Assembly: GCF_027579695.1 (NCBI RefSeq)
Contig: NC_083586.1
Coordinates: 7,188,001 to 7,252,000 of the forward strand
Length of the DNA: 64,000 nt
DNA from: Neoarius graeffei
Taxonomy: Eukaryota > Chordata > Actinopteri > Siluriformes > Ariidae
Direction of reading: 5' to 3'
In this document: positions 1 through 9,290 of the stretch, in pieces
Position numbering within the stretch: position 1 is the stretch's first letter
How the letters are laid out: every line of letters starts with the position of its first letter
Made by a program: the position numbers and the translations under genes
Notes under the pieces: model-generated
The model's database searches: none
The model's input: only the letters and a program-made list of their open reading frames with translations
What the model was told of the DNA's origin: nothing

Positions 1-364
1 TTACTGTATTTACGTTTTTACTTTAATTGTGATCAGACAAATCAATTTATTACTTTTAATAAAATCAACTTCATTTCTTTGTTTAATGTGAGTGTGATTA
101 TACATGAAGAAAACACAGAGGTGAAACCGTTTTTGTCACAAGTTCTAATAGCGATGAAAAGTATTCCAAATTTGAGCTAATCAAATTTCCTTCAGCTACT
201 GAGAAATTGTTGCTATTAATATTATTTACTCTCTTTGTTAACCATCAAATATGCCCCATTCTGAGACTATTTTGTCTTTTTTTGACTGATTCCCCACTTA
301 TTAGAACTATAAGTATAATGAATTAATATATTAGAAATCATAATCCACTCATAACCCCTACACC
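1..364. other. AT-rich sequence, nothing recognised
   Basis: No ORF, repeat family or RNA gene could be recognised here. The sequence is AT-rich and not obviously repetitive. It may be ordinary intergenic or intronic DNA. Confidence 0.5.
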
Positions 365-1052
365 ACATTCCAGGATTAGTCCTCCTTTGCTGTTACAACA
401 TTCACTCTTCTTGGAAGAGTGAATGTTTTGTGAAAAATGTGGGTGTGAGGATTTGCCCACCATGAAGACCTGGGATGAAGTCTGCCTTACAATTCATTCC
501 AAAGGTTTTCAGAAGAGATGAGATCAAGGCTCTGTGCAGGTCACTCAAGTTCTACCAGTCCAACCTTAGACCTCAACCCTAAACCCTGTCTTCATGAACC
601 TCATACATGACATTGTCATACTGGAAGAAGTGTGGGCCCCTTAGTTCCATCCATCCATTATCTGTAGCCGCTTATCCTGTTCTACAGGGTTGCAGGCAAG
701 CTGGAGTGAGAGGCAGGGTACATCCTGGACAAATCGCCAGGTTATCACAGGGCTGACACAGAGAAAAACAACCATTCACACTCATTTTAGAGCCACCAAT
801 TAGCCTAACCTGCATGCCTTTGGACTGTGGGGGAAACCAGAGCACCCAGAGGAAACTCACACAGACACGGGGAGAACATGCAAACTCCACACAGAAAGGC
901 CCTTGCCAGCCACTGGGCTTGAACCCAGGACTTTCTTGCTGTGAGGCAACAGTGCTAACCACTACACCACCATGCCCCTTAGTTCCAGTGAAGGGAAATT
1001 ATCTGGTGACTGTGGATGCCATTGAAGTAAACTCTATCCATAATGGGATGCA
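365..1052 (-). pseudogene. Tc1-like transposon remnant
   Basis: On the minus strand around 490-560 the sequence reads like the third catalytic region of a Tc1-family transposase: residues resembling PAQS-DL-x-ENLWNEL appear, where intact relatives have DLNPxE(H/N)LW. No ORF survives. The remnant is split by a SINE (650-973), and its right part ends where the next Tc1-like element was inserted. This is an old, inactive copy; family assignment rests on the motif and on recalled similarity to common fish Tc1 repeats. Confidence 0.5.
650..973 (-). mobile_element. tRNA-derived SINE (DANA/Mermaid type), full length
   Basis: Reading the minus strand, the element starts with a tRNA-like head (box A-like GGTGTAGTGGTTAGCACTG, box B-like GGGTTCAAGCCC), continues through the family body (TCCAAAGGCATGCAGGTTAGG) and ends in a GGATAAGCGGC block with an (ATGG)n tail. 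A perfect 14 bp target-site duplication, GCCCCTTAGTTCCA, lies at 636-649 and 974-987, proving retroposition into the Tc1 remnant. It has no coding capacity and depends on a partner LINE for mobility. Confidence 0.92.
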
Positions 1053-1067
1053 TACAGTGGCATGCAA

Positions 1068-1333
1068 TGTTCTCCCCGTGTCCGCGTGGGTTTCCTCCTG
1101 GTGCTCCGGTTTTCCCCACAGTCCAAAGACATGCAGGTTAGGTTAACTGGTGACTCTAAATTGACCATAGGTGTGAATGTGAGTGTGAATGGTTGTCTGT
1201 GTGTCAGCCCTGTGATGACTTGGCGACTTGTCCAGGGTGTACCCTGCCTTTCGCCCGTAGTCAGCTGGGATAGGCTCCAGCTTGCCTGTGACCCTGTAGA
1301 ACAGGATAAAGCAGCTAGAGATAATGAGATGAG
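1068..1333 (+). mobile_element. 5'-truncated SINE inside a Tc1 terminal repeat
   Basis: The SINE body runs from TGTTCTCCCCGTGTCC to the GATAATGAGATGAG tail; the tRNA-like head is missing. A perfect 14 bp duplication ACAGTGGCATGCAA occurs at 1054-1067 and 1334-1347. That duplicated target is itself the outermost end of the Tc1 terminal repeat, so the transposon terminus now exists twice. Confidence 0.92.
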
Positions 1334-1707
1334 ACAGTGGCATGCAAAAGTTTGGGCACCCTTACTGAAAATGTCTGTTACTGTGAATAGTTAAGTGAGC
1401 AGAAGATGAACTGATCACCAAAAGGCATAAAGGTAATGATGATACATTTATTTTCAGTGTTTTCTGCAAGATTTGTGTATTTTTGTTTTGTACAATTGGA
1501 GAGTGAAAGAAGAAAAGGAACACCGTGTGAAAGTTTGGGCACCCTAATACATTTGAGTTCTCAGGTAACTTTTACCAAGGTTCCAGACCTTAATTAGCTT
1601 ATTGAGCTGTGGCTTGTTCAAATTCTTCATTAGGAAAGGTCAGATGATGCAGATTTCAAAACTGTATAAATTCTGACTCCTCAAACTTGTCCCTAAAGTC
1701 AACAGCC

Positions 1708-2760
1708 ATGGGCTCCTCTAAGCAACTCCCTTGCATTCTGAATAATAAAATAATTGATGCTCACAAAACAGGAGAAGGCTACAGGAACATAGCAAAGTGT
1801 TTTCAGGTAGCTGTTTCCTCAGATCGTAATGTTATTAAGAAATGGCAGTTAACAAACAGTGGAGATCAAGGTGAGGTCTGGAAGATGAAGAAAAGTTTTC
1901 TGAAAGAACTGCTCATTGGATTGCTAGAAAAGCAAATAAAAAACCCTGTTTGACTGCAAAAGCCCTTCAGAAAGATTTAGCAGACCCTGGAGTGGTGGTG
2001 CACTGTTCTACTATGCTGCGACACCTGAACAAACATTACCTTCATGGGAGATTCATCAGAAAACCTTTCCTGAGTCCAAGCCACAACATTCAGTGTCTGA
2101 AGTTTGCAAATGAACATCTAAATAAGCCTGATGCATTTTGGATACAAGTCCTGTGGACTGATGAAATCAAAATAGAACTTTTTGGCCACAAAGTGCAAAG
2201 GCATGTTTGGAGAAAAAAGGGTGCCAAATTCTAGGAAAAGAACACCTCTCCAACTCCTAAGCATGGGTGTGGATTGATCATGCAACATGTTGTGTTGCAG
2301 CCAGTGGCACAGGGCACATTTCATTGGTCAAGGAAGCATGGATTCAAATAAATACCAGCCAATTCTGGAAGCAAACATCACACCATCTGTAAAAAAAAAA
2401 AAGTTGAAGTTAAAAAGAGGATGGGTCGTACAATAAGATGATTATCCAAAATGCACCTCAAAATCTACAATGGAATACCTCAAGAGGCACAAGCTGAAGG
2501 TTTTGCCATGGCCCTCACAGTCCCCTGACCTAAACATCATTTGAATTCTGTAAAGCTGCTTTGCGACAATGTTTATTGTTAAAAGCGCTGTACAAATAAA
2601 CTTGATTTGATTTGATTTGAAAATCTGTGGATAGATCTCAAAAGAGCAGTGCATGCAAGACAGCCCAAGAAACTTGTAGAACTGGAAGGCTTTTGCAAGG
2701 GCAAATGTGTGAAAATCCCCCAGGTAAGAACTGAAAGATTATTAGTTAGTTACAAAGTGT
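1708..2760 (+). pseudogene. Tc1-like transposase pseudogene
   Basis: The N-terminal part (1708-1953) carries a helix-turn-helix/paired-like DNA-binding region (IIDAHKTGEGYRNIAK). A second frame (1950-2234) holds the first catalytic block LWTDEIKIELFG. The third block DLNxx...ENLW is split by a 70 bp LINE tail inserted at about 2545. Intact relatives encode about 340 residues with a DD34E triad and cut and paste DNA at TA sites in the nucleus. Frame changes near 1950 and 2235 and the insertion make this copy inactive. Confidence 0.85.
2545..2613 (+). mobile_element. LINE 3' tail (very short 5'-truncated copy)
   Basis: The segment contains GTAAAGCTGCTTTGCGACAA, AAAAGCGCTGTACAAATAAA and a TTGAT-repeat tail, the typical terminus of a fish L2-type LINE 3' UTR; the same family end is seen at 29605-29822. 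Only about 70 bp was integrated. It interrupts the transposase catalytic region, whose reading resumes immediately afterwards. Confidence 0.75.
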
Positions 2761-2879
2761 TTACAAGCTGTGATACTTGCTAAAGGGGGTGTTACTAGGT
2801 ACTAACCATGCAGGGTGCCCAAACATTTTTGCTTTGGGCCCTTTTCCTTTTTTGTAATTTTGAAAATATAAAAGATGAG

Positions 2880-3231
2880 CGCTGTCGTCTCACAGCAAGA
2901 AGGTCCGGGTTTGAGCCCCATGGCCGGCGAGGGCTTTTCTGTGCAGAGTTTGCATGTTCTCCCCATGTCCGTGTGGGTTTCCTCCGGGTGCTCCGGTTTC
3001 CCCCACAGTCCAAAGACATGCAGGTTAGGTTAACTGGTGACTCTAAATTGACTGTAGGTGTGAATGTGAGTGTGAATGGTTGTCTGTGTCTATGTGTCAG
3101 CCCTGTGATGACCTGGTGACTTGTCCAGGGTGTACCCCGCCTTTCACCTGTAGTCAGCTGGGATAGGCTCCAGCTTGCCTGCAACCCTGTAGAACAGGAT
3201 AAAGCGGCTAGAGATAATGAGATGAGATGAG
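2880..3231 (+). mobile_element. SINE (DANA/Mermaid type), nearly full length
   Basis: It begins at the CGCTGTCGTCTCACAGCAAG block, about 25 bp inside the usual head, and includes box B-like GGGTTTGAGCCCC, the conserved body and the GATAATGAGATGAGATGAG tail. A 12 bp duplication ATAAAAGATGAG lies at 2868-2879 and 3232-3243. It sits in the 3' untranslated part of the Tc1-like element. Confidence 0.92.
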
Positions 3232-3387
3232 ATAAAAGATGAGGAAAAAAATTGCTTAAAATATAAAGGGAATAAGTCATTCTTTAACTTTATGCCTTTT
3301 GGAGATCATTTCATCTTCAACTTGCTTAACTGTTCACAGTAACAGCAATTTTGACCAGGGGTGCCCAAACGTTTGCATACCACTGTA

Positions 3388-3589
3388 TGATCAGAAACCA
3401 ATGAAACAGACTGTGAGTGATACTCAATTGGTATGGGGCAGGGGTGTTTGCCAAGAAAATATTCCCCACTTTATTACACCTTCACCAGTGGCCTGAGTTA
3501 TTGACACAGGGCAGAAATTGTGATTAATCAGACCAGGCATTATTTTTTCAGTCTTCAACTATTTAGTTTCTGTGAGACTGTCCCCACTG
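3388..3589. other. Unassigned sequence
   Basis: No recognisable gene or repeat. It lies between the TA-flanked Tc1 element and the next Tc1 remnant and may be part of the latter. Confidence 0.4.
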
Positions 3590-4125
3590 TAGCCTCAGAT
3601 TCTGGAAATTGAGTGGAAATTAGTGTGATTTTGTGGAAGACCCCATCTGTCTCAAAGCCAACCACGAGGTGTGACATGCTTTTCTTGCTCACAATTTTAA
3701 AGAGTGGTTATTAACTGTTGCCTGACTATACCAAAAAACTGCTGCTCAGTGGCTTGCTATAAATACACACACTGGCTTTTCTTGCTCACCACAGTTGTAA
3801 AAAGTGGTTATTCACTGCAGTCTTACTGTACCACAAGACTGATGCACACTGGAATATTTTTGGTTTTCACACCATTATATAGACTGTGTATGAAAATGTC
3901 AAGAGAGCAGCAGTTTCTCAAATACTAGCATCAACAATCATGTCATGGTCAAAGTGACGGAAATCACATTTTCCCCTTTGCAATGCTTGATGCGAGCATT
4001 AGCATAACTAAAGCTCCTCCATCTGTATCTGCACTATTTTTATGCATTGCAATGCTCAGCAGTGATTTAGCTATTTGGATAAATTTTATGAATGGGCAGT
4101 ATACAGGTGTTCCTAATAACGTGTC
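3590..4125 (-). mobile_element. Tc1-like transposon remnant with internal duplication
   Basis: The right end ACAGGTGTTCCTAATAACGTG and the block TTATGCATTGCAATGCTCAGC resemble the end and 5' region of a widespread fish Tc1-like family whose other copy here is at 12115-12640. No ORF survives. The segment CTTTTCTTGCTCAC...AGTGGTTATT occurs twice (about 3677-3715 and 3777-3815), a local duplication. Assignment is from recalled family sequence. Confidence 0.55.
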
Positions 4126-4410
4126 CAATGTGTGTGTATTTATAGCCAAAAAGCATGAAGCTAACTATATGCATTTTTATCCTAAACAAACTGTGTTTAG
4201 GCCTGTTTCAGTAAATTTTGATCAGTGCCGCTTGCTGGCCATAACCATTTTAACTTTGGGGAATAATTAATTCAGTGGATTGGTGCTTGCTTTAATCAAG
4301 CTCTAAACAAGGAGATAGATGAGGCATCAGAAAAGACAATGCTGGAGCCCACAGATGTTTGCTAATTGAAAGTGTAATTGAATTAATTGCAAACCAAGCA
4401 GGCTTGGAAC
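4126..4410. other. Unassigned AT-rich sequence
   Basis: Nothing recognised. It forms the left flank of the Penelope-like insertion, including one copy of its target site at 4411-4423. Confidence 0.4.
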
Positions 4411-4464
4411 AAAGCTGTCTAAGTATTTCGATTACGTTCATTATGTCTTATATTAAATATAGTT

Positions 4465-4874
4465 AGTTTTTTTTTCTTTTTTATCAGACATCTAGTTTTT
4501 GGGTTTGTTTACCTGACATGTTTCGACGTACGACTGTCGTCTTCCTCAGAGTGTCACCGGATGTTAATTGGTGACGCATCTTTTATCAGCTGATGTTTCT
4601 GAAGGCGTGGCCTTCCTGTCTGGATTGACAGGTTGGTCACGCCTTCTACTGTCTGTTCATCCCCTGCAAGATGGCACTCCAGGTGTGGGAGAGCATGTAT
4701 GCTCCCTCATCTCGGTTGATGGTCCTCGGGCTTTGCTTACGGATCTCCATGGCCTCCCTGATCCAGCGCTGATGTTTGTTATCTTCTGTGCGGATGACTC
4801 TGGCATTCCCCCAGTCCATAATATGATTTTCCCTTTTGCAGTGATCTGTTATGGCTGACTTATAATTTTCCTGT
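4465..4874 (-). repeat. Left arm of ~400 bp inverted repeat
   Basis: Reverse complement of 4991-5395 with only scattered mismatches (for example ATTGACAGGTTGG against ATTAACAGGTCGG). Single-stranded DNA or RNA from here could fold into a long hairpin. Confidence 0.9.
4515..4549 (-). ncRNA. Hammerhead-ribozyme-like motif, left arm
   Basis: Reverse complement of the motif at 5316-5350: CTGAGGA, a hairpin GACG...CGTC, GAAA, then CATGTC. It is the mirrored copy in the left arm. Confidence 0.55.
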
Positions 4875-5219
4875 AAAACTTACATTGGGGAGACAGGAAG
4901 GAGTTTCAACACAAGAAAAAATGAACATAAGAAAGAGTGCGAAAAGGAGACAGCTACAAGACAAACCCGAACAATAAAAGAAAAGGCACAACAGGAAAAT
5001 TATAAGTCAGCCATAACAGATCACTGCAAAAGGGAAAATCATATTATGGACTGGGGGAATGCCAGAGTCATCCACACAGAAGATAACAAACATCAGCGCT
5101 GGATCAGGGAGGCCATGGAGATCCGTAAGCGAAGCCCGAGGACCATCAACCGAGATGAGGGAGCATACATGCTCTCCCACACCTGGAGTGCCATCTTGCA
5201 GGGGACGAACAGACAGTAG
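4875..5219 (+). pseudogene. Penelope-like GIY-YIG endonuclease domain, 5'-truncated
   Basis: An open frame of 114 codons ends at TAG 5217-5219 and begins KTYIGETGRSF, matching the GIY-YIG-type core (YIGETGR) found at the C-terminus of Penelope-like polyproteins. Further signatures are NTRKNEHKKEC, DHCKRENH (a Cys/His pair) and the ENHxxDW-type block, then an E/R-rich end. Such domains nick target DNA for retrotransposition. The reverse transcriptase that should precede it is absent, so this is only the last domain. The second half of this frame overlaps the right arm of the inverted repeat. Confidence 0.75.
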
Positions 5220-5395
5220 AAGGCGTGACCGACCTGTTAATCCAGACAGGAAGGCCACGCCTTCAGAAACATCAGCTGATAAAAGATGCGTCACCAATTA
5301 ACATCCGGTGACACTCTGAGGAAGACGACAGTCGTACGTCGAAACATGTCAGGTAAACAAACCCAAAAACTAGATGTCTGATAAAAAAGGAAAAA
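4991..5395 (+). repeat. Right arm of inverted repeat (Penelope pseudo-LTR)
   Basis: Contains the C-terminal half of the endonuclease frame, its stop codon, the non-coding pseudo-LTR and the hammerhead-like motif; it is mirrored at 4465-4874. Confidence 0.88.
5316..5350 (+). ncRNA. Hammerhead-ribozyme-like motif, right arm
   Basis: The order is CTGAGGA (CUGANGA core), a stem II candidate GACG/CGTC, GAAA, then a very short palindromic stem III ACATGT that ends in a GTC cleavage triplet. Hammerhead motifs with minimal stem III are known in Penelope-like pseudo-LTRs and may act as dimers. The flanks give only a weak stem I (about 2 bp seen), so activity is uncertain. Confidence 0.6.
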
Positions 5396-5422
5396 AAAAA
5401 AACCTAACTAAAGCTGTCTAAG

Positions 5423-5672
5423 CTCTGTTCACATCTTTCTGAATCCACAATTTCTTTTTTTTTTTCCTCACCACCTCCATCTTGTAGTGAAGCACTGAGC
5501 CATGATTATGGTAAGTTTCATCAGCAGTCACTTTGATGCCTTTTTTTTTCAAAGCCATCATTTTGACCTGCGTATATCATTTACAAAATGTGTTCTTAAC
5601 ATACAGAAAATCACACTACATGAAAAATATCCTGATGACATTTTGTCCTTATTGACAAATTGGAGTACAATA

Positions 5673-5703
<31 letters not shown>

Positions 5704-5889
5704 CAAAAAATGGGGGGAAAAAAAAGCTCCTGAGGGGTGCAGCAGAAACAGATTCACTTCGCTGTGTTGTCTGGAGCTCATGAGCTCTTGACGATGCTGT
5801 AGTCATCTGTAGCCAGGAGACAAGCAAGTAAAATTGGCCATGCCCTCTATGTGAGAGGGGTGGCATATTCTGTCAGAGTGACATTATCC
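5423..5889. other. Unassigned sequence with a (TG)n microsatellite
   Basis: No gene recognised. A (GT)14 run lies at 5676-5703, and short poly-T runs occur at 5454-5467 and 5531-5540. Confidence 0.6.
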
Positions 5890-6262
5890 AATTAAGAAAG
5901 AAAGAGACTTTATGCATCACACATACACTTGTGAAATTATTCTCTGCATTGAACCCATCTGAAGCAGTGAACATGCACAAACTCGTGAGCCATGAGCACA
6001 CAGACATACCCAGAACAGTGGGCAGCCATGCTACAGCGCCCAGGGAGCAGTTGGGGGGTGAGCTCAAAGGCACCTCAGCCTAAGGCTGCCCCATGTTAAC
6101 TTAACCACATGTCTTTGAACTATGGGGGAAACCAGAGCACCAGGAGGAAACCCACGCAGACATGGGGATAACGTTCAAACTCCATACAGAAAGGCCCCCA
6201 TCAGCTGCTGGGTTCAAACCCAGAACCACCTTGCTATGAGGCAACAGTGCTAACCACTACAC
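5890..6262 (-). mobile_element. Composite SINE, minus strand
   Basis: Read on the minus strand, 6262-6105 matches the DANA/Mermaid-type head and body (box A-like GTGTAGTGGTTAGCACTG, box B-like GGGTTTGAACCC). The downstream part differs from the other SINEs here: it has the TGAGGTGCC...CAACTGCTCCCTGGGCGC block, a sequence I recall as a separate fish repeat. It is therefore a chimeric or variant SINE. No clear target-site duplication was found. Confidence 0.65.
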
Positions 6263-6311
6263 CTGTCTGTGGAAAAGGAGAGAGAGTGCTCTGAGTGTGT
6301 AGCATTATGTA

Positions 6312-7190
6312 CAGTACCACTCAAAAGTTTGGACACACCTTTGGACACTCGTCTTTCAGTAATGATGGGCTGTTTTCTTTTTACGTACAGTAGTTGAGTG
6401 GTTCTTGGAAATAATATAGATTACTGCAGTTGTCAAAAAAGTCTATTTATTTTATCTTTTATTATTTACTATTCACTGTTTGATGGTCTCAGAGAAGAAA
6501 TTTCATGAAATAACTTAACAAGACACACTTGTTAAGTGAAAAGCATTCCAGGTGACTATCTCATGAAGCTGGTTAAGATAATGCCAATAGTGTGCAAAGC
6601 TGTCATCAAGGTAAACAGTTGCTACTTTGAATAATCCAAAATATGAAACATACAATACTGTGCAAAAGTCTTAGGCAAATGCAATGAAATGCTGTCGAGC
6701 AAAGATGCCTTCAAAAAATAATGAAATTAAATGGTTCTACATTAAAAAAAAATACCATAATGATCAGTAAGCAGTAATGCAAGAATCAACTCAGTGGTTG
6801 GTGTTTTACTTCCAGAATCAGCTGAAGTTCTTTTGGAGACTTTAACTGTCACACTTCCTTCTTATTTTTGCAGCAAAACCCAGCAGCTTTTGTTGTGTTT
6901 TTGTCTGAAAAGTGGTCTGTTATGTAATTATGCTGCTTTCTTTACTGACATACATTTTTTCTAACATTTAATTTTGTGCTGGAAAACTAATGGTTGAATA
7001 TCTAAAGTGTTTTTGTACTGGTTCTATAATGTAGAAGTCATTAAAATAAAAGCCTCCAACAAAGTTTGCATTGAAAAAATAAGGTGCATAAGACTTTTGC
7101 ACAGTACTGTATATTTTAACTCTTTTTTGCTATTTATATTGTTTACAACATAATTCCATGTATGTTCCATATGTTATTTCATCATTTTCA
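6312..7190. mobile_element. Tc1-type MITE, interrupted
   Basis: The left end TACAGTACCACTCAAAAGTTTGGACACACC is a typical terminal repeat of a fish Tc1-like family and follows a TA target. The body (for example AAGCATTCCAGGTGAC) recurs at 47858-48018. No transposase is present. A second MITE is inserted at 6653-7109. The right terminal repeat is missing, apparently lost at the junction with the LTR element starting near 7195. Confidence 0.7.
6653..7109. mobile_element. Nested Tc1-type MITE
   Basis: Ends read TACTGTGCAAAAGTCTTAGGCA and TGCATAAGACTTTTGCACAGTA, imperfect inverted repeats, flanked by TA at 6651-6652 and 7110-7111. It is 457 bp, AT-rich and has no ORF, so it must depend on a transposase supplied from elsewhere. 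Confidence 0.85.
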
Positions 7191-7194
7191 GTGT

Positions 7195-7425
7195 ACACGA
7201 GTAGTCAGGCAGAAAGGCAGAAGGCTTGGGAAGGTCAGGTACTGGGACAGAGTGATACTTCGCAATGTGTGTTTGTGACTGCTGAGCTTATATAGGGGAA
7301 TGATTGCAGACTAAAAAGAGACAGGTGAATTTGTTAATACTCTGGAGATGAGGGGTGCTGTGGTGTTTGGGAATTGTAGTCTGGAGCGGCCCTGTTTGTC
7401 AGTGTTGTCAGTGCTGTTACTGACA
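7195..7425 (-). repeat. 3' LTR of the chromodomain gypsy element
   Basis: Matches 11838-12083 over shared blocks such as TAGTCAGGCAGAAAG, GCTGAGCTTATATAGGGG and TACTCTGGAGATGAGGGG; ends near TTACTGACA. On its inner side the plus strand has a poly-C run (7430-7446) that reads as a poly-G polypurine tract in element orientation. Confidence 0.8.
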
Positions 7426-7895
7426 GAACACCCCCCCCCCCCCCCCAAAATGCTTCCTCTGGGAGCAAACTCCTTTCTTGGGCAACCTATTTCTTGGTGC
7501 TGGCTTGTCTGGATGCTCCTTGTGGGATTCTTGTGTGAGGAGTGGATCCAAAATATCCTTGTAGCTAACCCAGCTGCACTCCTCTGGGTTGTATCCCTCC
7601 CAGTCAACCAGGTACTCAAGCTGCCTTTGTCTGCATTTGAGAGTTGAGGATTTTATTAACTTGGTGTATGGGGTCACCTTCTAGATCTAGGGAGGGAGGT
7701 TCTTGGGTGGGTGTGTTTGTGGCTAGAGGACCTTGTATGGTGGACAGGACACATGAAAAGTGGGTCCAAAATGTCCCTGTAGCTAACCCAGCTGCACTCA
7801 TCTGGGCTGTACCCCTCCCAGTCAACCAGGTACTCAAGTTGCCCTTGTCTGCATTTGAGAGTTGAGGATTTTATTAACTTGGTATATGGGGTCAC
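7417..7895 (-). pseudogene. Chromodomain region of gypsy integrase, tandemly duplicated
   Basis: Two tandem copies of about 218 bp each encode the same chromodomain: frames starting at 7895 and 7677 both read [16 protein letters not shown](G/R)[11 protein letters not shown], then (S/N)P(D/E)ECSWV. Chromodomains on gypsy integrases bind histone marks and steer insertion into heterochromatin; aromatic Y and W residues are retained. Because 218 is not a multiple of three, the copies lie in different frames and cannot form one protein. Confidence 0.85.
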
Positions 7896-7949
7896 CTTCC
7901 AGATCTAGGGAGGAAGGTTCTTGGGTGGGTGTGTTTGTGGCTAGAGGAC

Positions 7950-8900
7950 CTTGTATGGTGGGCTTTAAGCAGAACACGTGAAAAGTGGGAGCCATTTTGC
8001 AGTGAGCTGGGAGTTCTAACTTGTATGAGACCTCATTGACCTTGCATATCACCTTGTATGGGCCTATGTATCAGGCTTGAATTTTCTGGCAGATATTGGG
8101 CTCGCTCAAGCCTTTCATGGACACCCACACTTGGTCCCCTGGAGCATATTCTAGGGTCTCCCCTCTTTGTCTGCATACTGCTTATACTTCTTGTTGATTT
8201 GCTCTGGTCTCTGGTGGGCCTCCTCTTAAACCATGAATCCACTGCCAGGAATGGAGTTGGTGCATTGTCCCAGGGAAAAAGTGGTGATTGATAGCCAAGT
8301 ATACACTGAAAGGGGGTTAACTGAGTAACGGAATGTTTCAGGGAGTTTTTTGCATATTCTCTCCAGGGAAGGAATCGTGCCCAGTCTGTCTGGTTCCTCA
8401 CACAAAAAATTGAGGAAGCAGCCTATCTCTTGATTGGCATGTTCCACCTGGCTGTTGGACTTTGGGTGGTTTCCTGATGTTAGGCTCACCGATACCCCTA
8501 GGCTGTCCATGAACTTGGCCCATAACCTGGAGATAAACTGGGAACCCCAGTCACTGGCAATGTCTTCAGGGATGCCATAGTAGTGGAAGATGTGATTAAA
8601 CAGGAGTTCTGTGGTCTTATGCCATGGGGAGACCAGGCAACTGGAGGAGTTTGAGGGCTTTGGAGACTCAATCTATGACCAATAGGATGAATGTGTTTGC
8701 CTTGGGATTGGGGCAGGTTGGTGAGAAAGTCTATGGCAATATGTGACCAGGGTTGTTGGGGCACCAGGAGAGGACAGAGCTTTCCGGCCAGTGGAGCTCA
8801 TGGTACCGTACCTTCACTTGGGCACAGGTGGAGCAGGAAGAGATGAAATGATTAATGTCTGAGACCATGTTCTCCCACCAATACTTATTTTTGAGTAGTT
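7950..8900 (-). pseudogene. Gypsy integrase, degraded
   Basis: Minus-strand pieces show the zinc-binding end (CSTCAQVK near 8830), the catalytic core ([14 protein letters not shown] at 8764-8498), the third acidic region (TSGNHPKSNSQVEHANQEI at 8510-8400; E of the DDE triad) and the C-terminal domain ([21 protein letters not shown] at 8052). Several stops and frameshifts separate them. Integrase inserts the cDNA into host chromatin; this copy cannot be made as one protein. Confidence 0.85.
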
Positions 8901-8904
8901 GGTA

Positions 8905-9061
8905 CAGTGGGGCTTGAAAGTTTGTGAACCCTTTAGAATTTTCTATATTTTTGCATAAATATGACCTAAAACATCATCAGATTTTCACACAAGTTCTAAA
9001 AGTAGATAAAAAGAACCCAAACAAATGCAACAAAAATATTATACTTGGTCATTTCTTTATT
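8905..9061 (+). mobile_element. One-ended Tc1 fragment inside gypsy pol
   Basis: Starts after TA (8903-8904) with CAGTGGGGCTTGAAAGTTTG and continues through the terminal region of the same Tc1 family seen at 33436. It stops after about 157 bp with no opposite end, at the edge of the RNase H coding sequence. The gypsy sequence between RNase H and the integrase zinc finger is missing here, so insertion and deletion were probably combined. Confidence 0.75.
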
Positions 9062-9290
9062 AACAGGGCCCATCTGGCTTGGCAAGGGTTCAGGTGTTTG
9101 GCTCTCTTCAAATACTCTAGATTCTTGTGGTCTGTAAGGATGATAAATGGGTGTGCAGCACCCTCTAACCCGTGCCTCCATTCATCTAATGCCAGTTTGA
9201 TGGCTAGGAGTTCTTGGTTGCCAATATCATTATTCTGTTCTGTTGGGGTGAGTTTCTTAGAATAGAAAACGATGGGGTGCAATTTTGGTT
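9062..9290 (-). pseudogene. Gypsy RNase H domain fragment
   Basis: The frame 9282-9062 includes the [36 protein letters not shown] and [11 protein letters not shown] blocks that mark Ty3/gypsy RNase H, including the E of NQELL and the D of TDHKNL. The C-terminal end is cut by the Tc1 fragment. RNase H removes the RNA strand during cDNA synthesis. Confidence 0.85.

Larger units (their letters stand above)
1055..3385 (+). mobile_element. Tc1-like transposon with nested SINEs
   Basis: The element is bounded by TA dinucleotides (1053-1054 and 3386-3387) and inverted ends reading CAGTGG(C/T)ATGCAAA and its complement TTTGCATACCACTG, followed by the GTTTGGGCACCC block on both sides. Inside are a degraded transposase (1708-2760), two SINEs (1068-1333, 2880-3231) and a LINE 3' tail (2545-2613). 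Without the inserts it would be about 1.6 kb, normal for Tc1 elements. It is non-autonomous because the transposase is broken. Confidence 0.85.
4424..5409. mobile_element. Penelope-like element insertion with inverted-repeat structure
   Basis: A 13 bp target-site duplication AAAGCTGTCTAAG (4411-4423 and 5410-5422) brackets the insertion. Its left arm (about 4465-4874) is the near-exact reverse complement of its right arm (4991 to about 5395), around a 116 bp loop (4875-4990). The right half is the 3' end of a Penelope-like element: endonuclease C-terminal domain, stop, then a pseudo-LTR with a hammerhead-like motif. The left arm is an inverted copy of the same 3' end. 5' truncation with inverted terminal parts is known for this class. 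The reverse transcriptase is missing. Confidence 0.82.

Noticed and set aside
1068..3231. Possible tRNA genes from box A/B-like sequences in the SINEs
   Set aside because: The SINE heads lack a complete cloverleaf and are followed by SINE bodies, so they are tRNA-derived repeats rather than tRNA genes.
4568..4858. Open frame of 96 codons, repeated on the minus strand at 5007-5297
   Set aside because: Both are antisense readings of the Penelope endonuclease/pseudo-LTR arms; they are identical because the arms are inverted copies.
5676..5703. (GT)n run as a possible regulatory or Z-DNA element
   Set aside because: An ordinary dinucleotide microsatellite with no supporting context.
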